64,000 nt of DNA from Aeromonas rivipollensis (GTDB taxonomy: Bacteria; Pseudomonadota; Gammaproteobacteria; Enterobacterales; Aeromonadaceae), in the NCBI RefSeq assembly GCF_037811135.1, contig NZ_CP149130.1:4425001-4489000 (forward strand), in the 5' to 3' direction. Made by a program: the position numbers and the translations under genes. Under the pieces are notes generated by a model, which ran no database searches, was not told where the DNA came from, and was given only the letters and a program-made list of their open reading frames with translations. Below are positions 46,440 through 57,968 of the stretch, in pieces. Positions within the stretch are counted from its first letter, which is position 1; every line of letters starts with the position of its first letter.

Positions 46440-48854
46440 TTACTGCTTGAGCAGGCTGGCGTCGGTCACCTTGACCGCGGTACCGTCGCTTGCGAAGAAG
46501 CTGCCGAACTGGGTCTGCATCTCTGAGGTGACGGCGCCGGTCGGATCGAAGTTCTCGTCCGGTGCCAGCAGCGAGCTGTGACCACCGGCCACGAAGCGGG
46601 TGGCATGGTGGTTGGCCGCCCCGGTGGCGCTCAGGGGTTGCAGGGCCAGCACCTTGAACAGCGGCTCGGTGCCACCCAGGGGAGCGGTGGCAATGCTGTT
46701 CGGGATCACCCGATCCGACAGGCTCAGGGCGCCGTCGCCGACGACTTCAGTGGCAAATAGCGGGAAGTCTGTCGCTATGCCGCGACCCAGGTTGATCGGG
46801 TCCGCCGAATCCAGCACCGACTGGGCCGCGAAGCTGTAGCTCTGCAGGGTACCGGCCGCGCTCGCCTGGGTGGCGGCGTCCAGGCTAGGCAGGAACTCGT
46901 TGACGAAGCAGGTCGGCGCCGCCGTCTTGCAGTTCGGCGCATAGGCGGTGAAGGCCGTCTTCAGGGCGGCACTGCCACCGGTCAGCACGCTCATCTGAAT
47001 GGTCGGGCCGAAGGTCGGCGAGTTCAGCAGCAGCGGGGCTATGCCGCCACCCGGCATGGCCAGGCCGCCTGTGGTGAATTTGAACAGGGCATCCGCCTGG
47101 GCGTTGCCGATGGGCTGGTTGGCCACCGCCAGCAGGTTGGCCCCCGCGATGGCGCCCAGGGAGTGACCCAGGAAGTGCACCTTGAGGCCCTTCTGACCGA
47201 TAGCACCCTTGGCATTGGCCAAGCCCACCGCCAGACGCAGGCCCAGCAGATCCGCCACGCTCTGTTTCAGGTTGTCCCGCGCCACCGTCAGGTAGCTCAG
47301 GTTCAGGTAGGGGGTCGGGTTGTCGGAGGTGGTCACCGAGTCCAGGCTGCCGGTCAGGGCGAAGCCACGCTCACCGTGCAACGGATGATCGATCACCACC
47401 ACGGCCACGTTCTTGCTCGCCTGGGCGCCGGCACCGATCTGGCCAAGGGCCAGGGCGTAGGCGTTCTCCTTCACCGAGGTGACGCCGTGCTGATAGATGA
47501 TCACGTCTGTGATGTTCGCCAGCGGCGCGGCGGCAAAGATCCGCATCGGCACCGACTGCACCTCTTCCAGCGCCGGCAGCGGGTTGAAGCGGCCTATGTT
47601 CATCTCGGGATCCAGCGCCTTGCCGCCGGAGGTGAGGGTCACCCCGATCAGCTTGCTCGCCTCCGCCAGCAACTCGGCCTGACGGCTCGGATCGGCGATG
47701 AGCTCGCCCAGCAGGGCCGGATCCACACCGGCGCCCACCAGGCCGCCGATCACCTCGGCATCCTGGGCCTTCAGTGCATTGGCGATGGCGTAGAGGCTGG
47801 GGATGGCGCCGTGCCAGGACTGGGTCCTGGCCTTGTCCCAGGAGCCGGCAGTGGCCGGTGAGGAGAGGAAGTAGGGCAGCTTGACCGTACCGGTATAGAC
47901 CTGGGTCATGCCGGCAAGACCTTTCAATTGCGGGTTAGCTTCAACGGCGGCGGCAATGGCATCTTTCTGCTCCTGGGGCAGGAAGTTCTCGGCGTCCAGC
48001 TGAGTCAGGAAGGTGTTGCTGCCGGTCACGGCCAGGGTATAGGTGCCGGGCAGGCTGGTGTTGCCCAGGGCGTCCTGCTTCCACAGGGCGGCAGCGTCCA
48101 GGGTCGGGCTCTTGAGCACGGAAGCGGCCGCGCCTTTCACCGCCACCAGCACGTCGGCGCCAGACTGGGTACCGAACCAGTCGGAGAAGATCACGTGGTC
48201 GCTGGTGATGCCGGTGGCCGCTTTGAACAGCCCTTCCTGCAGCGCGATCAGGCCGCTGATGGTCTGCTCCTGGGCATTGCTGCCGGTGGTGCTCTTGTAG
48301 TTGCTGTAGTCGCTACCCGCCCGCAGGGGGTTGCCGCTGCTGTCTTTGAGTGAATCGGTCGCCACTATCATGTAGTAGGAGGAGGGATTAAGCGGCTTGA
48401 GCGGCACCAGGTTCAGCTTGCCCGCCGACTCGGCGACCACGAAGTCCACCCCGTAGGTCAGCACCTTCTTCACGCCACTCGGGCGCAGGGCGGCGCTGTC
48501 GAACTCCAGCTCCAGCAGGTAGAGCGGGGCCACTGAGGCACCGAATTCGGCGGCGGACGGCGCCTTGACGGTGATGCCCGAGGCAGTCACCGGCACTATC
48601 TGGATCGCCTGGGTTGTGGACCAGCCATCCAGGGTGGAGAGGGCTGAGACTGGATTGGAGAGATCGGCCGTTTCGGTCGAGAACTTCAGGGTGCCGTCAC
48701 TGGCACGGGCGGCCAGGGCGCTGGGGCGCGCCGCATTGGTGCCGCTCAGCAGATAATCGAGATAGCTTGAGGTATCGCCTTTGTTGTCGTCACTGCCACC
48801 ACAACCGCTCAGCAGCGCACTGACGACGGCCGCGTAAATTAGCTTTTTTTTCAT
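46440..48854 (-). CDS. Surface lipoprotein lipase, VolA/Pla-1/Cef family
   Basis: Large lipase of 804 residues of the VolA/Pla-1/cef extracellular lipase family. The lipobox LLSGC gives lipidated Cys18, followed by a GGSDDNKGD linker. The catalytic Ser565 lies in the alpha/beta-hydrolase elbow FLGHSLGAIAG. HGVTSVKENAYALALGQIGA near 460 and DHPLHGERGF near 498 form the family oxyanion and His-containing regions. Related Aeromonas lipases and Vibrio VolA hydrolyse lysophospholipids or triglycerides and release fatty acids for uptake, which would supply the FadBA pathway. Surface exposure is inferred from the family. Confidence 0.88.
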   Translation of the reverse strand: MKKKLIYAAVVSALLSGCGGSDDNKGDTSSYLDYLLSGTNAARPSALAARASDGTLKFSTETADLSNPVSALSTLDGWSTTQAIQIVPVTASGITVKAPSAAEFGASVAPLYLLELEFDSAALRPSGVKKVLTYGVDFVVAESAGKLNLVPLKPLNPSSYYMIVATDSLKDSSGNPLRAGSDYSNYKSTTGSNAQEQTISGLIALQEGLFKAATGITSDHVIFSDWFGTQSGADVLVAVKGAAASVLKSPTLDAAALWKQDALGNTSLPGTYTLAVTGSNTFLTQLDAENFLPQEQKDAIAAAVEANPQLKGLAGMTQVYTGTVKLPYFLSSPATAGSWDKARTQSWHGAIPSLYAIANALKAQDAEVIGGLVGAGVDPALLGELIADPSRQAELLAEASKLIGVTLTSGGKALDPEMNIGRFNPLPALEEVQSVPMRIFAAAPLANITDVIIYQHGVTSVKENAYALALGQIGAGAQASKNVAVVVIDHPLHGERGFALTGSLDSVTTSDNPTPYLNLSYLTVARDNLKQSVADLLGLRLAVGLANAKGAIGQKGLKVHFLGHSLGAIAGANLLAVANQPIGNAQADALFKFTTGGLAMPGGGIAPLLLNSPTFGPTIQMSVLTGGSAALKTAFTAYAPNCKTAAPTCFVNEFLPSLDAATQASAAGTLQSYSFAAQSVLDSADPINLGRGIATDFPLFATEVVGDGALSLSDRVIPNSIATAPLGGTEPLFKVLALQPLSATGAANHHATRFVAGGHSSLLAPDENFDPTGAVTSEMQTQFGSFFASDGTAVKVTDASLLKQ

Positions 48855-49154
48855 ATCCTTATCTCTTTTATGTTGTTATCCATGATGAGCCTGACGGGGT
48901 AGGGTCCAAACCCGACCGAGCCATATTAACAGCAACGCAACAATTAATAAGCCTCTGGTCGGTCATCTGATCTGATTTTTTTGTGTACAACATCAAGGAA
49001 CTGGAATTGAACCCCGACGAGAAAGGGTAGCAGCCTTCCATTTATCGCCAGACCCGACCAGAGCCTTTCAGGGCCAGTGGCGCAAAAAGCCACCCCGATC
49101 TCGGCAAAGGGGAGGATTTGTCGGTAGAATGGCGCATTGCTTAAGGAGAACCTC
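48855..49154. other. Divergent spacer between the lipase gene and ubiK
   Basis: No gene is seen in these 300 bases. Imperfect inverted GGTCGGTC/GACCGACC-like segments (CTCTGGTCGGTCAT near 48953 and GACCCGACCAGAG near 49050) could pair. TAGAAT at 49124-49129, about 30 bases before ubiK, is a plausible -10 element for it. Confidence 0.35.
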
Positions 49155-49412
49155 ATGATCGACCCGAAAAAACTGGAAGAGATCGCCAAACAGATACACA
49201 ACGCCCTGCCGCCCGGCATTCGCAGCATGGGTGAAGAGGTGGAGAAGAAGACCCGTCAGGTGCTGCAGGCCCAGCTGAACAAGCTGGATCTGGTGAGCCG
49301 CGAAGAGTTTGACGTGCAGACCAAGGTGCTGCTGCGTACCCGGGAGAAGCTGACCGCCCTCGAGGCCAAACTGGCCCAGCTGGAACAGCAACTCGGCGCC
49401 AAGGGCGAGTAA
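49155..49412 (+). CDS. ubiK: Ubiquinone biosynthesis accessory factor UbiK (BMFP)
   Basis: Small coiled-coil protein of 85 residues of the BMFP/YqiC family. UbiK binds UbiJ and lipids and assists assembly of the late ubiquinone-synthesis complex. The sequence [21 protein letters not shown] is the family N-terminus, and [24 protein letters not shown] is the C-terminal coiled coil with leucine heptads. The ATG at 49155 has AAGGAG 8 bases upstream. It sits near ubiD and fre, although on the opposite strand. Confidence 0.9.
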   Translation: MIDPKKLEEIAKQIHNALPPGIRSMGEEVEKKTRQVLQAQLNKLDLVSREEFDVQTKVLLRTREKLTALEAKLAQLEQQLGAKGE

Positions 49413-49436
49413 TACGGCTCGACGTCCCGTCGGCAC

Positions 49437-49472
49437 ATAAAACAAACCCCAGCCAGGCTGGGGTTTGTTGTT
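49437..49472. terminator. Terminator after ubiK
   Basis: AAACAAACCCCAGCC, an AG centre and GGCTGGGGTTTGTT form a long stem with A- and T-rich flanks. Confidence 0.85.
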
Positions 49473-49518
49473 TCTGATGCCCAAGGGGGGGGCGATACGG
49501 GCTGGCAAACCAAGTTGC

Positions 49519-49562
49519 TCACCCCCTCATCCCCACCCCTTCTCCCGCGAGGGGAGAAGGGA
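49519..49562. repeat. Intergenic REP-like palindrome
   Basis: CCCCTCATCCCCACC leads into CCTTCTCCC, GCGA, GGGGAGAAGG. This type of CCCTCA-CCCC-CTTCTCCC palindrome is a widespread intergenic repeat in gammaproteobacteria. It lies between the ubiK terminator and the fre stop codon and may act as an additional hairpin for the fre transcript. Confidence 0.65.
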
Positions 49563-49592
49563 GCAGATCGGCGCTCCTCGGGTAGACGGTGA

Positions 49593-50291
49593 TCAGATGA
49601 ACTCGTAGGCGTCGCCGAAGATGCGCTCTGGCTCGGCACCCAGCACCTTGAACTCCTCGCGGGCGGCACCCGCCATCTCGAAGCGACCGGCCACATAGAT
49701 GTCGTAGTCATGCAGGCTGACGAAGTCATCCATGATGGCCTTGTGCACCAGGCCGGTCTTGCCGGTCCAGTCCGCTTGTGGCTCCTGCACCACCGGGATG
49801 AAGGTCAGCGGCGCATAGTCGCGCTCCCACTGCTGCATCTGCCCCTGCTCATAGAGCCAATGCGCCTGGCGCACGCCCCAGTAGAGGAACACCGGGCGCT
49901 TGCTGCCGGTATCGATCAGATACTCCAGGATGGCGCGGGCGTAGGAGAAGCCGGTGCCGCCTGCCATCAGGATCAGGGGGCGCGGCGATTCGTCACGCAG
50001 GAAGGCCTTGCCGGCGGCCAGTTCGATCTCGATCTCCCCCTGCTCGCGCATGCGGGCCAGCACCTGACCGGCGTAGGCGTTCTCCGGGGTGGCACCGATC
50101 TGCAGCTCCAGCACACCGGAGCGGGTCGGCGAGTTGGCGATGGAGAAGGGGCGCTTGTCCGAATCGCTCATCACCACCAGCAGATACTGGCCAGGCTTGA
50201 AGCTCACCGCTTGTTGCGGCGTCAGGGCCACGTGCCAGATGGTGTCGACATATTCGCGCAGTTCCTCTACGCGGCACTTGATACGTTGCAT
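49593..50291 (-). CDS. fre: NAD(P)H-flavin reductase Fre
   Basis: Flavin reductase of 232 residues (233 in E. coli) that produces free reduced flavin, needed for example by the UbiD/UbiX prenyl-FMN system and by iron reduction. The flavin-binding KRPFSIANSP (near 48-57) and NAD-binding ILMAGGTGFSYARAIL (near 105-120) motifs are visible, with the ending GDAYEFI. It lies downstream of ubiD on the same strand, as in E. coli, with a gap of 154 bases. Confidence 0.94.
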   Translation of the reverse strand: MQRIKCRVEELREYVDTIWHVALTPQQAVSFKPGQYLLVVMSDSDKRPFSIANSPTRSGVLELQIGATPENAYAGQVLARMREQGEIEIELAAGKAFLRDESPRPLILMAGGTGFSYARAILEYLIDTGSKRPVFLYWGVRQAHWLYEQGQMQQWERDYAPLTFIPVVQEPQADWTGKTGLVHKAIMDDFVSLHDYDIYVAGRFEMAGAAREEFKVLGAEPERIFGDAYEFI

Positions 50292-50445
50292 TCTTGTCCT
50301 TGTGAGGGGCCTGCCCGGCCCGCTTCGCTCATGGTTTCACTGTTTTCTGGCGACCAGCTTGTGGTCAAGTCAGTCGAGCATACCCAATTCGGCACGGCAA
50401 TACCGCACTTTTGCGTCGGGATGACCGCCAGCCCGGAGGGGTCGC

Positions 50446-51915
50446 TCAGTCGAGGATCTTCAACTCGTCCCAGATCCCGTCGATCTTCTGCTTCACCGCC
50501 TCGTCCTGGACTATGGGCTGACCCCACTCCCGGTTGCTCTCCCCCGGCCACTTGTTGGTGGCATCCAGCCCCATCTTGGAACCGAGCCCCGAGACCGGCG
50601 AGGCGAAGTCGAGGTAGTCGATGGGCGTGTGCTCGATCAGGGTGGTGTCCCGCGCCGGGTCCATCCGGGTGGTGATGGCCCAGATCACGTCCTTCCAGTC
50701 CCGGGCGTTGATGTCATCGTCGCAGACGATCACGAACTTGGTGTACATGAACTGGCGCAGGAAGGACCAGACCCCCAGCATCACCCGCTTGGCATGGCCG
50801 GGATAACGCTTCTTGATGGTTACCACCGCCATCCGGTAGGAGCAGCCTTCCGGTGGCAGGTAGAAGTCCACGATTTCGGGGAACTGCTTCTGCAGCAGCG
50901 GCACGAACACCTCGTTGAGCGCCACTCCGAGCACCGCCGGCTCATCGGGCGGGCGGCCGGTGTAGGTGCTGTGATAGATGGCATCGCGGCGCATTGTCAT
51001 GTGGGTGATGGTGAACACCGGGAACTCGTCCACCTCGTTGTAGTAGCCGGTGTGATCCCCGTAGGGACCCTCTGGTGCCATCTCCCCCGGCTCCAGATAG
51101 CCTTCCAGCACGATTTCGGCGCTGGCGGGCACCTCGAGATCGCAGCTCAGGGCCTTCACCACCTCGGTGCGGCTACCCCGCAGCAGGCCGGCGAAGGCGT
51201 ACTCGGAGAGGCTGTCCGGCACAGGCGTCACGGCGCCGAGTATGGTCGCAGGATCGGCGCCGAGCGCCACTGCCACCGGGAAACGCTCACCCGGATGGGC
51301 CTCCTGCCACTCGCGAAAATCGATGGCGCCGCCGCGGTGATCCAGCCAGCGCATGATCAGCTTGTTCTTGCCGATCTTCTGCTGACGGTAGATGCCGAGG
51401 TTCTGCCGCTTCTTGTAGGGACCGCGGGTAATGGTCAGCCCCCAGGTCACCAGGGGCGCCACATCACCGGGCCAGCAGTGCTGGATGGGGATCTGGTCCA
51501 GATCCACCGCATCCCCCTCCAGTACCACCTGCTGACAGGGGGCGGAGGAGAGCCGCTTGGTCGGCATGTTGAGCACCTGCTTGAAGATGGGCAGCTTCTC
51601 CATCAGCTCCTTGAGGCCGCGGGGCGGCTCGGGCTCTTTCAGGTAGGAGAGCCAGACCCCGACCTGGCGCAGGGCACCGACGTTGGGCTGGCCCATGCCC
51701 ATGGCGACCCGATCCGGGGTGCCGAACAGGTTGGTCAGCACCGGCATGGAGTAGCCTTTGGGATTCTCGAACAGCAGGGCCGGGCCGCCCGCACGCAGGG
51801 TGCGGTCGCTGATCTCGGTCATCTCCAGATAGGGGTCTATCTCGCGGCTGATGCGCTTGAGCTGTCCGGTTTGTTCCAGCTGCGCGATGAAATCACGCAA
51901 GTCCTTGTATTTCAT
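50446..51915 (-). CDS. ubiD: 3-octaprenyl-4-hydroxybenzoate decarboxylase UbiD
   Basis: Prenyl-FMN-dependent decarboxylase of 489 residues (497 in E. coli) acting in ubiquinone synthesis. The start [20 protein letters not shown], the [26 protein letters not shown] region (near 172-197) and [13 protein letters not shown] (near 279) are signatures; the last supplies metal and flavin contacts. It is likely cotranscribed with fre. Confidence 0.95.
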   Translation of the reverse strand: MKYKDLRDFIAQLEQTGQLKRISREIDPYLEMTEISDRTLRAGGPALLFENPKGYSMPVLTNLFGTPDRVAMGMGQPNVGALRQVGVWLSYLKEPEPPRGLKELMEKLPIFKQVLNMPTKRLSSAPCQQVVLEGDAVDLDQIPIQHCWPGDVAPLVTWGLTITRGPYKKRQNLGIYRQQKIGKNKLIMRWLDHRGGAIDFREWQEAHPGERFPVAVALGADPATILGAVTPVPDSLSEYAFAGLLRGSRTEVVKALSCDLEVPASAEIVLEGYLEPGEMAPEGPYGDHTGYYNEVDEFPVFTITHMTMRRDAIYHSTYTGRPPDEPAVLGVALNEVFVPLLQKQFPEIVDFYLPPEGCSYRMAVVTIKKRYPGHAKRVMLGVWSFLRQFMYTKFVIVCDDDINARDWKDVIWAITTRMDPARDTTLIEHTPIDYLDFASPVSGLGSKMGLDATNKWPGESNREWGQPIVQDEAVKQKIDGIWDELKILD

Positions 51916-51948
51916 GCAGGTACCCTAGCGGGGTCAGGAGGTTCCGCA

Positions 51949-52953
51949 TTATAACCCCGGCCGCGCATCCGGTGTACCCGTATCGGGCAGCATGACGGAC
52001 GAGGCGTGACGTCGCTCCTGTCGGGTGAGCCTGTCCGCCAGCTGGCCCAGCAGCCTGGGCTCGTCCATCTGCAGCAAGAGACCGGCCACCAGGCCGCCAT
52101 ACTGGTGCTTGCCGAGCTCCGCCAGCAGATACTGCTGGGCACCGTCCGGCAGCGGCGAGAGCCGGCTGAGCTGCTGCAGGGCGGGGATCATCAGCCGCCC
52201 GTTGCGACTGGCGGCGATCAGCAGATCGCTCGCCTCCGGGCCGGTATGGAAGCGGGGAATGGTGTGCAGGGCCGCCAGGCTGTCGTGATCCACAGGCTGG
52301 CGCCACAGCTTCAGGTACAGCGCGGTATCGCCGGTCCGCTCGATGAGGTGCAGCAGCAGCTGGTTGTCCGGCAGGAAGAGGTTGAGGGAGGCGAGCCGGT
52401 CGGCCTCGCGCCGCAGCACCTGGGTGGGCTGCTCATCGAGCACTGTCAGCAGCGCCTGCTGCTGCCGGGCCAGCTCAGGGTTGCGGCTGTAGTAGAGCTG
52501 CTTGTAGTCGAAGCTGTTCCGCTCCAGCAGTTGACGGTAGTTGTCCTGCCAGGCCAGCTGCTGCCAGTGGTTGAGCACCAGCCGGGCCTCGGCGGCAAAG
52601 TCATAGGCGGGCAGCTGGACCAGGAAACCGTCCACTTCCCCCTCCACCAGCCATTGCGGCGCCTTGGCGGCCTGCTTGCGCACCCAGGCCAGCAGGGCGG
52701 GGCTGGGGGTGTCCGACGATTTGAGCCCGCTCAGCAGCTGATGCAGCAAATACTCCCGCTGCCCCACCGCCAGCGTCTCCAGCAGCGAGTCCATGGCATC
52801 AAACTGCCCCAATGCCATGCGGCTATCCAGGTACGCCCGGTGCCCCTCCAATCCCTCGTCCGCCACCAGCGGCGCCCGCAGCTGCGGCGGGGTATCGGCC
52901 TGCACCGGGGCGGCCAGCATCCAGCAGAGTCCTATAAGAAATACCAGCGTCAT
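51949..52953 (-). CDS. Exported protein of unknown function
   Basis: Protein of 334 residues with a signal peptide (about 1-19, LIGLCWMLAAPVQA) and a mature chain without membrane segments. Sequence is Leu- and Gln-rich with repeated helical hairpin-like stretches ([55 protein letters not shown]), which suggests an alpha-solenoid. No catalytic motif is seen. It lies between ubiD and rho on the same strand, 33 bases before ubiD. I do not recognise the family. Confidence 0.75.
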   Translation of the reverse strand: MTLVFLIGLCWMLAAPVQADTPPQLRAPLVADEGLEGHRAYLDSRMALGQFDAMDSLLETLAVGQREYLLHQLLSGLKSSDTPSPALLAWVRKQAAKAPQWLVEGEVDGFLVQLPAYDFAAEARLVLNHWQQLAWQDNYRQLLERNSFDYKQLYYSRNPELARQQQALLTVLDEQPTQVLRREADRLASLNLFLPDNQLLLHLIERTGDTALYLKLWRQPVDHDSLAALHTIPRFHTGPEASDLLIAASRNGRLMIPALQQLSRLSPLPDGAQQYLLAELGKHQYGGLVAGLLLQMDEPRLLGQLADRLTRQERRHASSVMLPDTGTPDARPGL

Positions 52954-53017
52954 GACGTCCCTTTCCTTGTGACATCGAGGCTACATACTACTAAGCCAGT
53001 CGTGAAATAGATAAACA

Positions 53018-53044
53018 AAAACCGCGACCTGGGCCGCGGTTCTG
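53018..53044 (-). terminator. rho terminator
   Basis: On the minus strand AACCGCG, a GCCCAGGT loop and CGCGGTT are followed by TTTGTTT, about 20 bases after the rho stop. Confidence 0.82.
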
Positions 53045-53060
53045 TCATTCCAAGATGCAG

Positions 53061-54326
<1,266 letters not shown>

Positions 54327-54496
54327 AGTGGTGAAAGTCTGTAAGCAAGGATTGAAATGAGGAGACAGTCTGCTGGATTGATGCTGATCGGATTTGACTT
54401 GCCAGGCTGCTGTTAAGCAAGGAGTCAGGCAAAAAGGTTAGCAAACGAGCGATAAACTAGCACCAATCGGGATGAGCGTCTAGGTGATAAAACACA
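54327..54496 (-). promoter_or_regulatory. rho leader region
   Basis: The 170 bases between the trxA terminator and rho correspond to the autoregulated rho leader of E. coli. No obvious leader ORF was identified. TAAGCAAGGA/CAAGGAGT-like repeated segments occur at 54343 and 54415. Rho autoregulation is inferred from other species. Confidence 0.35.
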
Positions 54497-54526
54497 AGGA
54501 GCGCATTATTGCAATGCGCTCCTTCT
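54497..54526 (-). terminator. trxA terminator
   Basis: AAGGAGCGCATT, ATTGC, then AATGCGCTCCTT form a strong hairpin directly after the trxA stop codon. It separates trxA from rho transcription. Confidence 0.85.
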
Positions 54527-54532
54527 TGATTA

Positions 54533-54859
54533 TTACAGGTTACCGTCCAGGAACTCTTTCAGCTGCGTCTTGGACAGGGCGCCGACCTTGGTCGCTGCCA
54601 CTTCGCCATTCTTGAACAGCAGCAGGGTCGGGATACCGCGAATGCCGTATTTGGGCGGAGTGTCGGCGTTATGATCGATGTTCAATTTCGCCACTGTCAC
54701 GCGACCGGCATATTCTTGGGCGACTTCGTTCAGGATCGGGGCAATCATCTTGCACGGACCGCACCATTCAGCCCAGAAATCGACCAGAACGGGGCTGTCG
54801 GCTTTGATTACATCGGCCTCGAAGCTGGCATCGCTCAGCTGAACAATCTTGTCACTCAT
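54533..54859 (-). CDS. trxA: Thioredoxin 1
   Basis: Thioredoxin of 108 residues (109 in E. coli) reducing protein disulfides in the cytoplasm. The active site WCGPCK is at about residues 31-36, with the cis-proline in [11 protein letters not shown] near 76. The ATG at 54859 (MSDKIVQL) has GGAG upstream; an in-frame TTG two codons earlier is less likely. It is divergent from rhlB, the same arrangement as in E. coli. Confidence 0.97.
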   Translation of the reverse strand: MSDKIVQLSDASFEADVIKADSPVLVDFWAEWCGPCKMIAPILNEVAQEYAGRVTVAKLNIDHNADTPPKYGIRGIPTLLLFKNGEVAATKVGALSKTQLKEFLDGNL

Positions 54860-54972
54860 CTCCAACTCCAGTCAGTAATTAAGGCTTTATTGATGGTTCA
54901 ACAAAGGCAATAGTTGCCCTATTTGAAATGATCCTGTTTATTATTGCAAGCCTAACCTGATAACCTACCGCC

Positions 54973-56262
54973 ATGAGCAAAACACATCTAACGACCGAAA
55001 AATTCGCCCAAATGGGCCTCGAACCCGAAGTTCTGGCTGGTCTGGAATCAAAGGGATTTCACTATTGCACGCCCATCCAGGCACTGTCTCTGCCCCTGCT
55101 GGTAGAAGGCCATGACCTCGCCGGTCAGGCCCAGACGGGAACCGGCAAGACCCTTGCCTTCCTGGCCGCGACCTTCAACTATTTATTGACCCATCCGCTG
55201 ACCAGGCCGCGCCTCGTCAACCAGCCCCGCGCCATCATCATGGCCCCGACCCGGGAGCTGGCGGTCCAGATCTACAACGATGCGGAAGGCATGTCTGCCT
55301 CCACCGGGCTCAAGCTCGGTCTCGCCTATGGTGGCGAAGGCTATGACAAGCAGCTGGCCGTGCTGGAACAGGGCGTCGACATCCTGATCGGTACCACTGG
55401 CCGCATCATCGACTACTTCAAGTCCAAGGTGATCGATCTGGGCAACATCCAGGTCGTGGTGCTGGATGAAGCGGATCGCATGTTCGATCTCGGCTTCATC
55501 AAGGACATCCGCTTCCTGTTCCGCCGTATGCCACCTGCCACCGAGCGTCTGAGCATGCTGTTCTCCGCCACCCTCTCCCTGCGGGTGCAGGAGCTGGCCT
55601 ACGAGCACATGAACCACCCGGAACACGTGCAAATAGAGCCGGAACAGATGACCGGGGTGCGCATCAAGGAGGAGCTGTTCTACCCCTCCAACGAAGACAA
55701 GATGCTGCTGCTGCTCTCCCTGATGGAAGAGGAGTGGCCGGAAAAAGCCATCGTCTTCGCCAACACCAAGCATGTCTGCGAAGACGTGCATGCGTGGCTG
55801 GAGAACGACGGCCACCGTGTCGGCCTGCTGACCGGTGACGTGCCGCAGAAGAAGCGGATGAAGATCCTGGAAGACTTCACCAAGGGCACCCTGGACATCC
55901 TGGTCGCCACCGACGTGGCTGCCCGTGGTCTGCACATCCCGGACGTGACCCACGTCTTCAACTACGACCTGCCCGACGACGCCGAAGACTATGTACACCG
56001 TATCGGTCGTACCGGTCGTGCCGGCAAGAGTGGTCACTCCATCAGCCTGGCCTGTGAAGACTATGCCTTCAACTTGCCGGCCATCGAGGAGTACATCCAT
56101 CACCCCATCCCGGTCAGCAAGTACGATCGCGACTCCCTGCTGGATGACGTGACCCCCCCGAAACGGGTGTTCCGCAACCGTCAGCCGGTGAACCGCAACA
56201 TGCGGGATCGCCAGGGTGGTGGCAACAGCAACAACCGCCGCCGTCCGCCACGCAAGAACTAA
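54973..56262 (+). CDS. rhlB: ATP-dependent RNA helicase RhlB
   Basis: DEAD-box helicase of 429 residues (421 in E. coli), a component of the RNA degradosome that unwinds RNA for PNPase. The Q motif [15 protein letters not shown] is near 30. Motif I is AQTGTGKT, motif II is [13 protein letters not shown] (near 163), motif III is SAT and motif VI is [13 protein letters not shown]. The C-terminus is a basic, Asn/Arg-rich tail (NRRRPPRKN) for RNA and RNase E binding. gppA follows at 14 bases. Confidence 0.96.
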   Translation: MSKTHLTTEKFAQMGLEPEVLAGLESKGFHYCTPIQALSLPLLVEGHDLAGQAQTGTGKTLAFLAATFNYLLTHPLTRPRLVNQPRAIIMAPTRELAVQIYNDAEGMSASTGLKLGLAYGGEGYDKQLAVLEQGVDILIGTTGRIIDYFKSKVIDLGNIQVVVLDEADRMFDLGFIKDIRFLFRRMPPATERLSMLFSATLSLRVQELAYEHMNHPEHVQIEPEQMTGVRIKEELFYPSNEDKMLLLLSLMEEEWPEKAIVFANTKHVCEDVHAWLENDGHRVGLLTGDVPQKKRMKILEDFTKGTLDILVATDVAARGLHIPDVTHVFNYDLPDDAEDYVHRIGRTGRAGKSGHSISLACEDYAFNLPAIEEYIHHPIPVSKYDRDSLLDDVTPPKRVFRNRQPVNRNMRDRQGGGNSNNRRRPPRKN

Positions 56263-56275
56263 GGGACTGGCCCAG

Positions 56276-57766
56276 TTGCACAACTCGCCGCTCTATGCCG
56301 CCATCGACCTCGGCTCCAACAGCTTTCACATGCTGGTGGTGCGCGAGGTCGCCGGTGCCCTGCGCACCGTCACCAAGGTCAAGCGCAAGGTTCGCCTCGC
56401 CGCCGGTCTCGATCTGGAGTTTCGTCTCAGCCGTGCCGCCATGGAGCGGGGCTGGGACTGCCTGCGTCTGTTCTCCGAGCAATTGCAGGACATTCCGGCC
56501 GACAACATCCGGGTAGTGGGCACCGCCACCCTGCGCCTCGCCACCAACGTCGACGAGTTCCTGAGCGAAGCGGAACGGGTGCTCAACCACAGCATCGAGA
56601 TCATCTCGGGCGAGGAAGAGGCCAAGACCATCTACGAGGGGGTCTCCTGGACCTCCGCCGGGGAAGGCAACCGGCTGGTGATCGACATCGGCGGCGCCAG
56701 CACCGAACTGGTGATAGGCGAACACAGCGAAGCGAAACTGCTCAACAGCCTGCACATGGGCTGCGTCACCTGGCTCAACAATCACTTCGGTGACGGCGAG
56801 CTCTCCGAGGCCCGTTTCCAGCAGGCCATTGCCGCCGCCAAGACGGTGCTGGAGAAGGTGGCGGAAGATTACCGCGCCCTCGGCTGGCGCACCTGTGTCG
56901 GCGCCTCCGGCACCGTCCAGGCGCTGCAGGAGATCATGCTGGCGCAAGGGAAGAGCGAGCGGGTCACCCTGCCGAAGTTGCAGGAGCTGATGGGTCAGGC
57001 CATCGCCTGTGGCAGGCTGGATCGGTTGCAGCTGGAAGGGCTGGCCGCCGAGCGGCTGACCGTGTTCCCCTCCGGCCTCGCCATCCTGATCGCCATCTTC
57101 GAGACCCTGAACATCGAGAGCATGACGCTGGCGGGCGGCGCCCTGCGGGAAGGGCTGATCTATGGCCTGCTCGGCAACAATCACGACTGTGATGCCAGGG
57201 ACAGAACCGCCGACAGCCTGATCAGCCGCTATCAGCTGGATAAAGAGCACGCCGAGCGGGTGCGCGACACCGCCGTCCTGGCCTTCAACCAGCTGCAACC
57301 GGCCTGGCGTCTCTCCAAGCGCTACGGCCGCCCCATCCTGCGTTATGCGGCCCTGCTGCACGAGATCGGCCTCTGCATCGAGTACAAGAAAGCGCCGCAA
57401 CACGCCGCCTACATCATCGACAACATCGACATGCCGGGCTTCACCCCGGCACAGAAGAAGCTGTTGTCGGCCCTGCTGTTCAACCAGCGGGACGAATTCA
57501 AGCTGGACACCCTGGAGAAGCAGGGCGCCGTCACCGGTCGCCAGGCGATCCGGCTGGCCCGCATCCTGCGCATCGCACTGATCCTCTGCATGCGCCGCAC
57601 CCAGGGCACTGTCCCCAGCTTCAGCCTGCAGGCCGAGGAGGAGTCGCTGACCCTGACCCTGCCCAAGGGGTGGATGGATGAACACTACCTGCGCGCCAGC
57701 GAGCTGCGGCTCGAGGTGGAGCGCCAGCAGAAGATGGGCTGGCCCACCCGCGTGCAGGAAGCCTGA
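56276..57766 (+). CDS. gppA: Guanosine-5'-triphosphate,3'-diphosphate pyrophosphatase GppA
   Basis: Ppx/GppA phosphatase of 496 residues (494 in E. coli) converting pppGpp to ppGpp in the stringent response. The actin-like ATPase-fold motif LYAAIDLGSNSFHMLVVREVAG is at the N-terminus, with VIDIGGASTELVIG near 140 and the C-terminal HD-type helical region (LLHEIGLCIEYKKAPQHAAYI near 361). I chose a TTG start at 56276, 9 bases after AAGGGA, because the alternative start lies inside rhlB. That choice is moderately certain. Confidence 0.93.
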   Translation: MHNSPLYAAIDLGSNSFHMLVVREVAGALRTVTKVKRKVRLAAGLDLEFRLSRAAMERGWDCLRLFSEQLQDIPADNIRVVGTATLRLATNVDEFLSEAERVLNHSIEIISGEEEAKTIYEGVSWTSAGEGNRLVIDIGGASTELVIGEHSEAKLLNSLHMGCVTWLNNHFGDGELSEARFQQAIAAAKTVLEKVAEDYRALGWRTCVGASGTVQALQEIMLAQGKSERVTLPKLQELMGQAIACGRLDRLQLEGLAAERLTVFPSGLAILIAIFETLNIESMTLAGGALREGLIYGLLGNNHDCDARDRTADSLISRYQLDKEHAERVRDTAVLAFNQLQPAWRLSKRYGRPILRYAALLHEIGLCIEYKKAPQHAAYIIDNIDMPGFTPAQKKLLSALLFNQRDEFKLDTLEKQGAVTGRQAIRLARILRIALILCMRRTQGTVPSFSLQAEEESLTLTLPKGWMDEHYLRASELRLEVERQQKMGWPTRVQEA

Positions 57767-57968
57767 TTGGGCGCCACGCGCCCACTCTGCTCCTTTTCCC
57801 GTCTGTTCCGACAAGCTCTTTCGCAGCCAGATCCGGTACCATTCAAAGCCTTTCCTTTGATTTTATTTAACTTTTAATCCACCCCCGGATCTCCGCTCCC
57901 TCCTGCCATCTAGCTTGTATCGCCAGCTCGGCTAGAGTTGGGTTGCCTCTCCCATAGGAACGGAAACC

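Noticed and set aside
57767..57968. Possible sixth gene-end duplication after gppA
   Set aside because: Only a short GGGC/CCAC/GCGC similarity to the gppA end is visible, not above what GC-rich sequence gives by chance.
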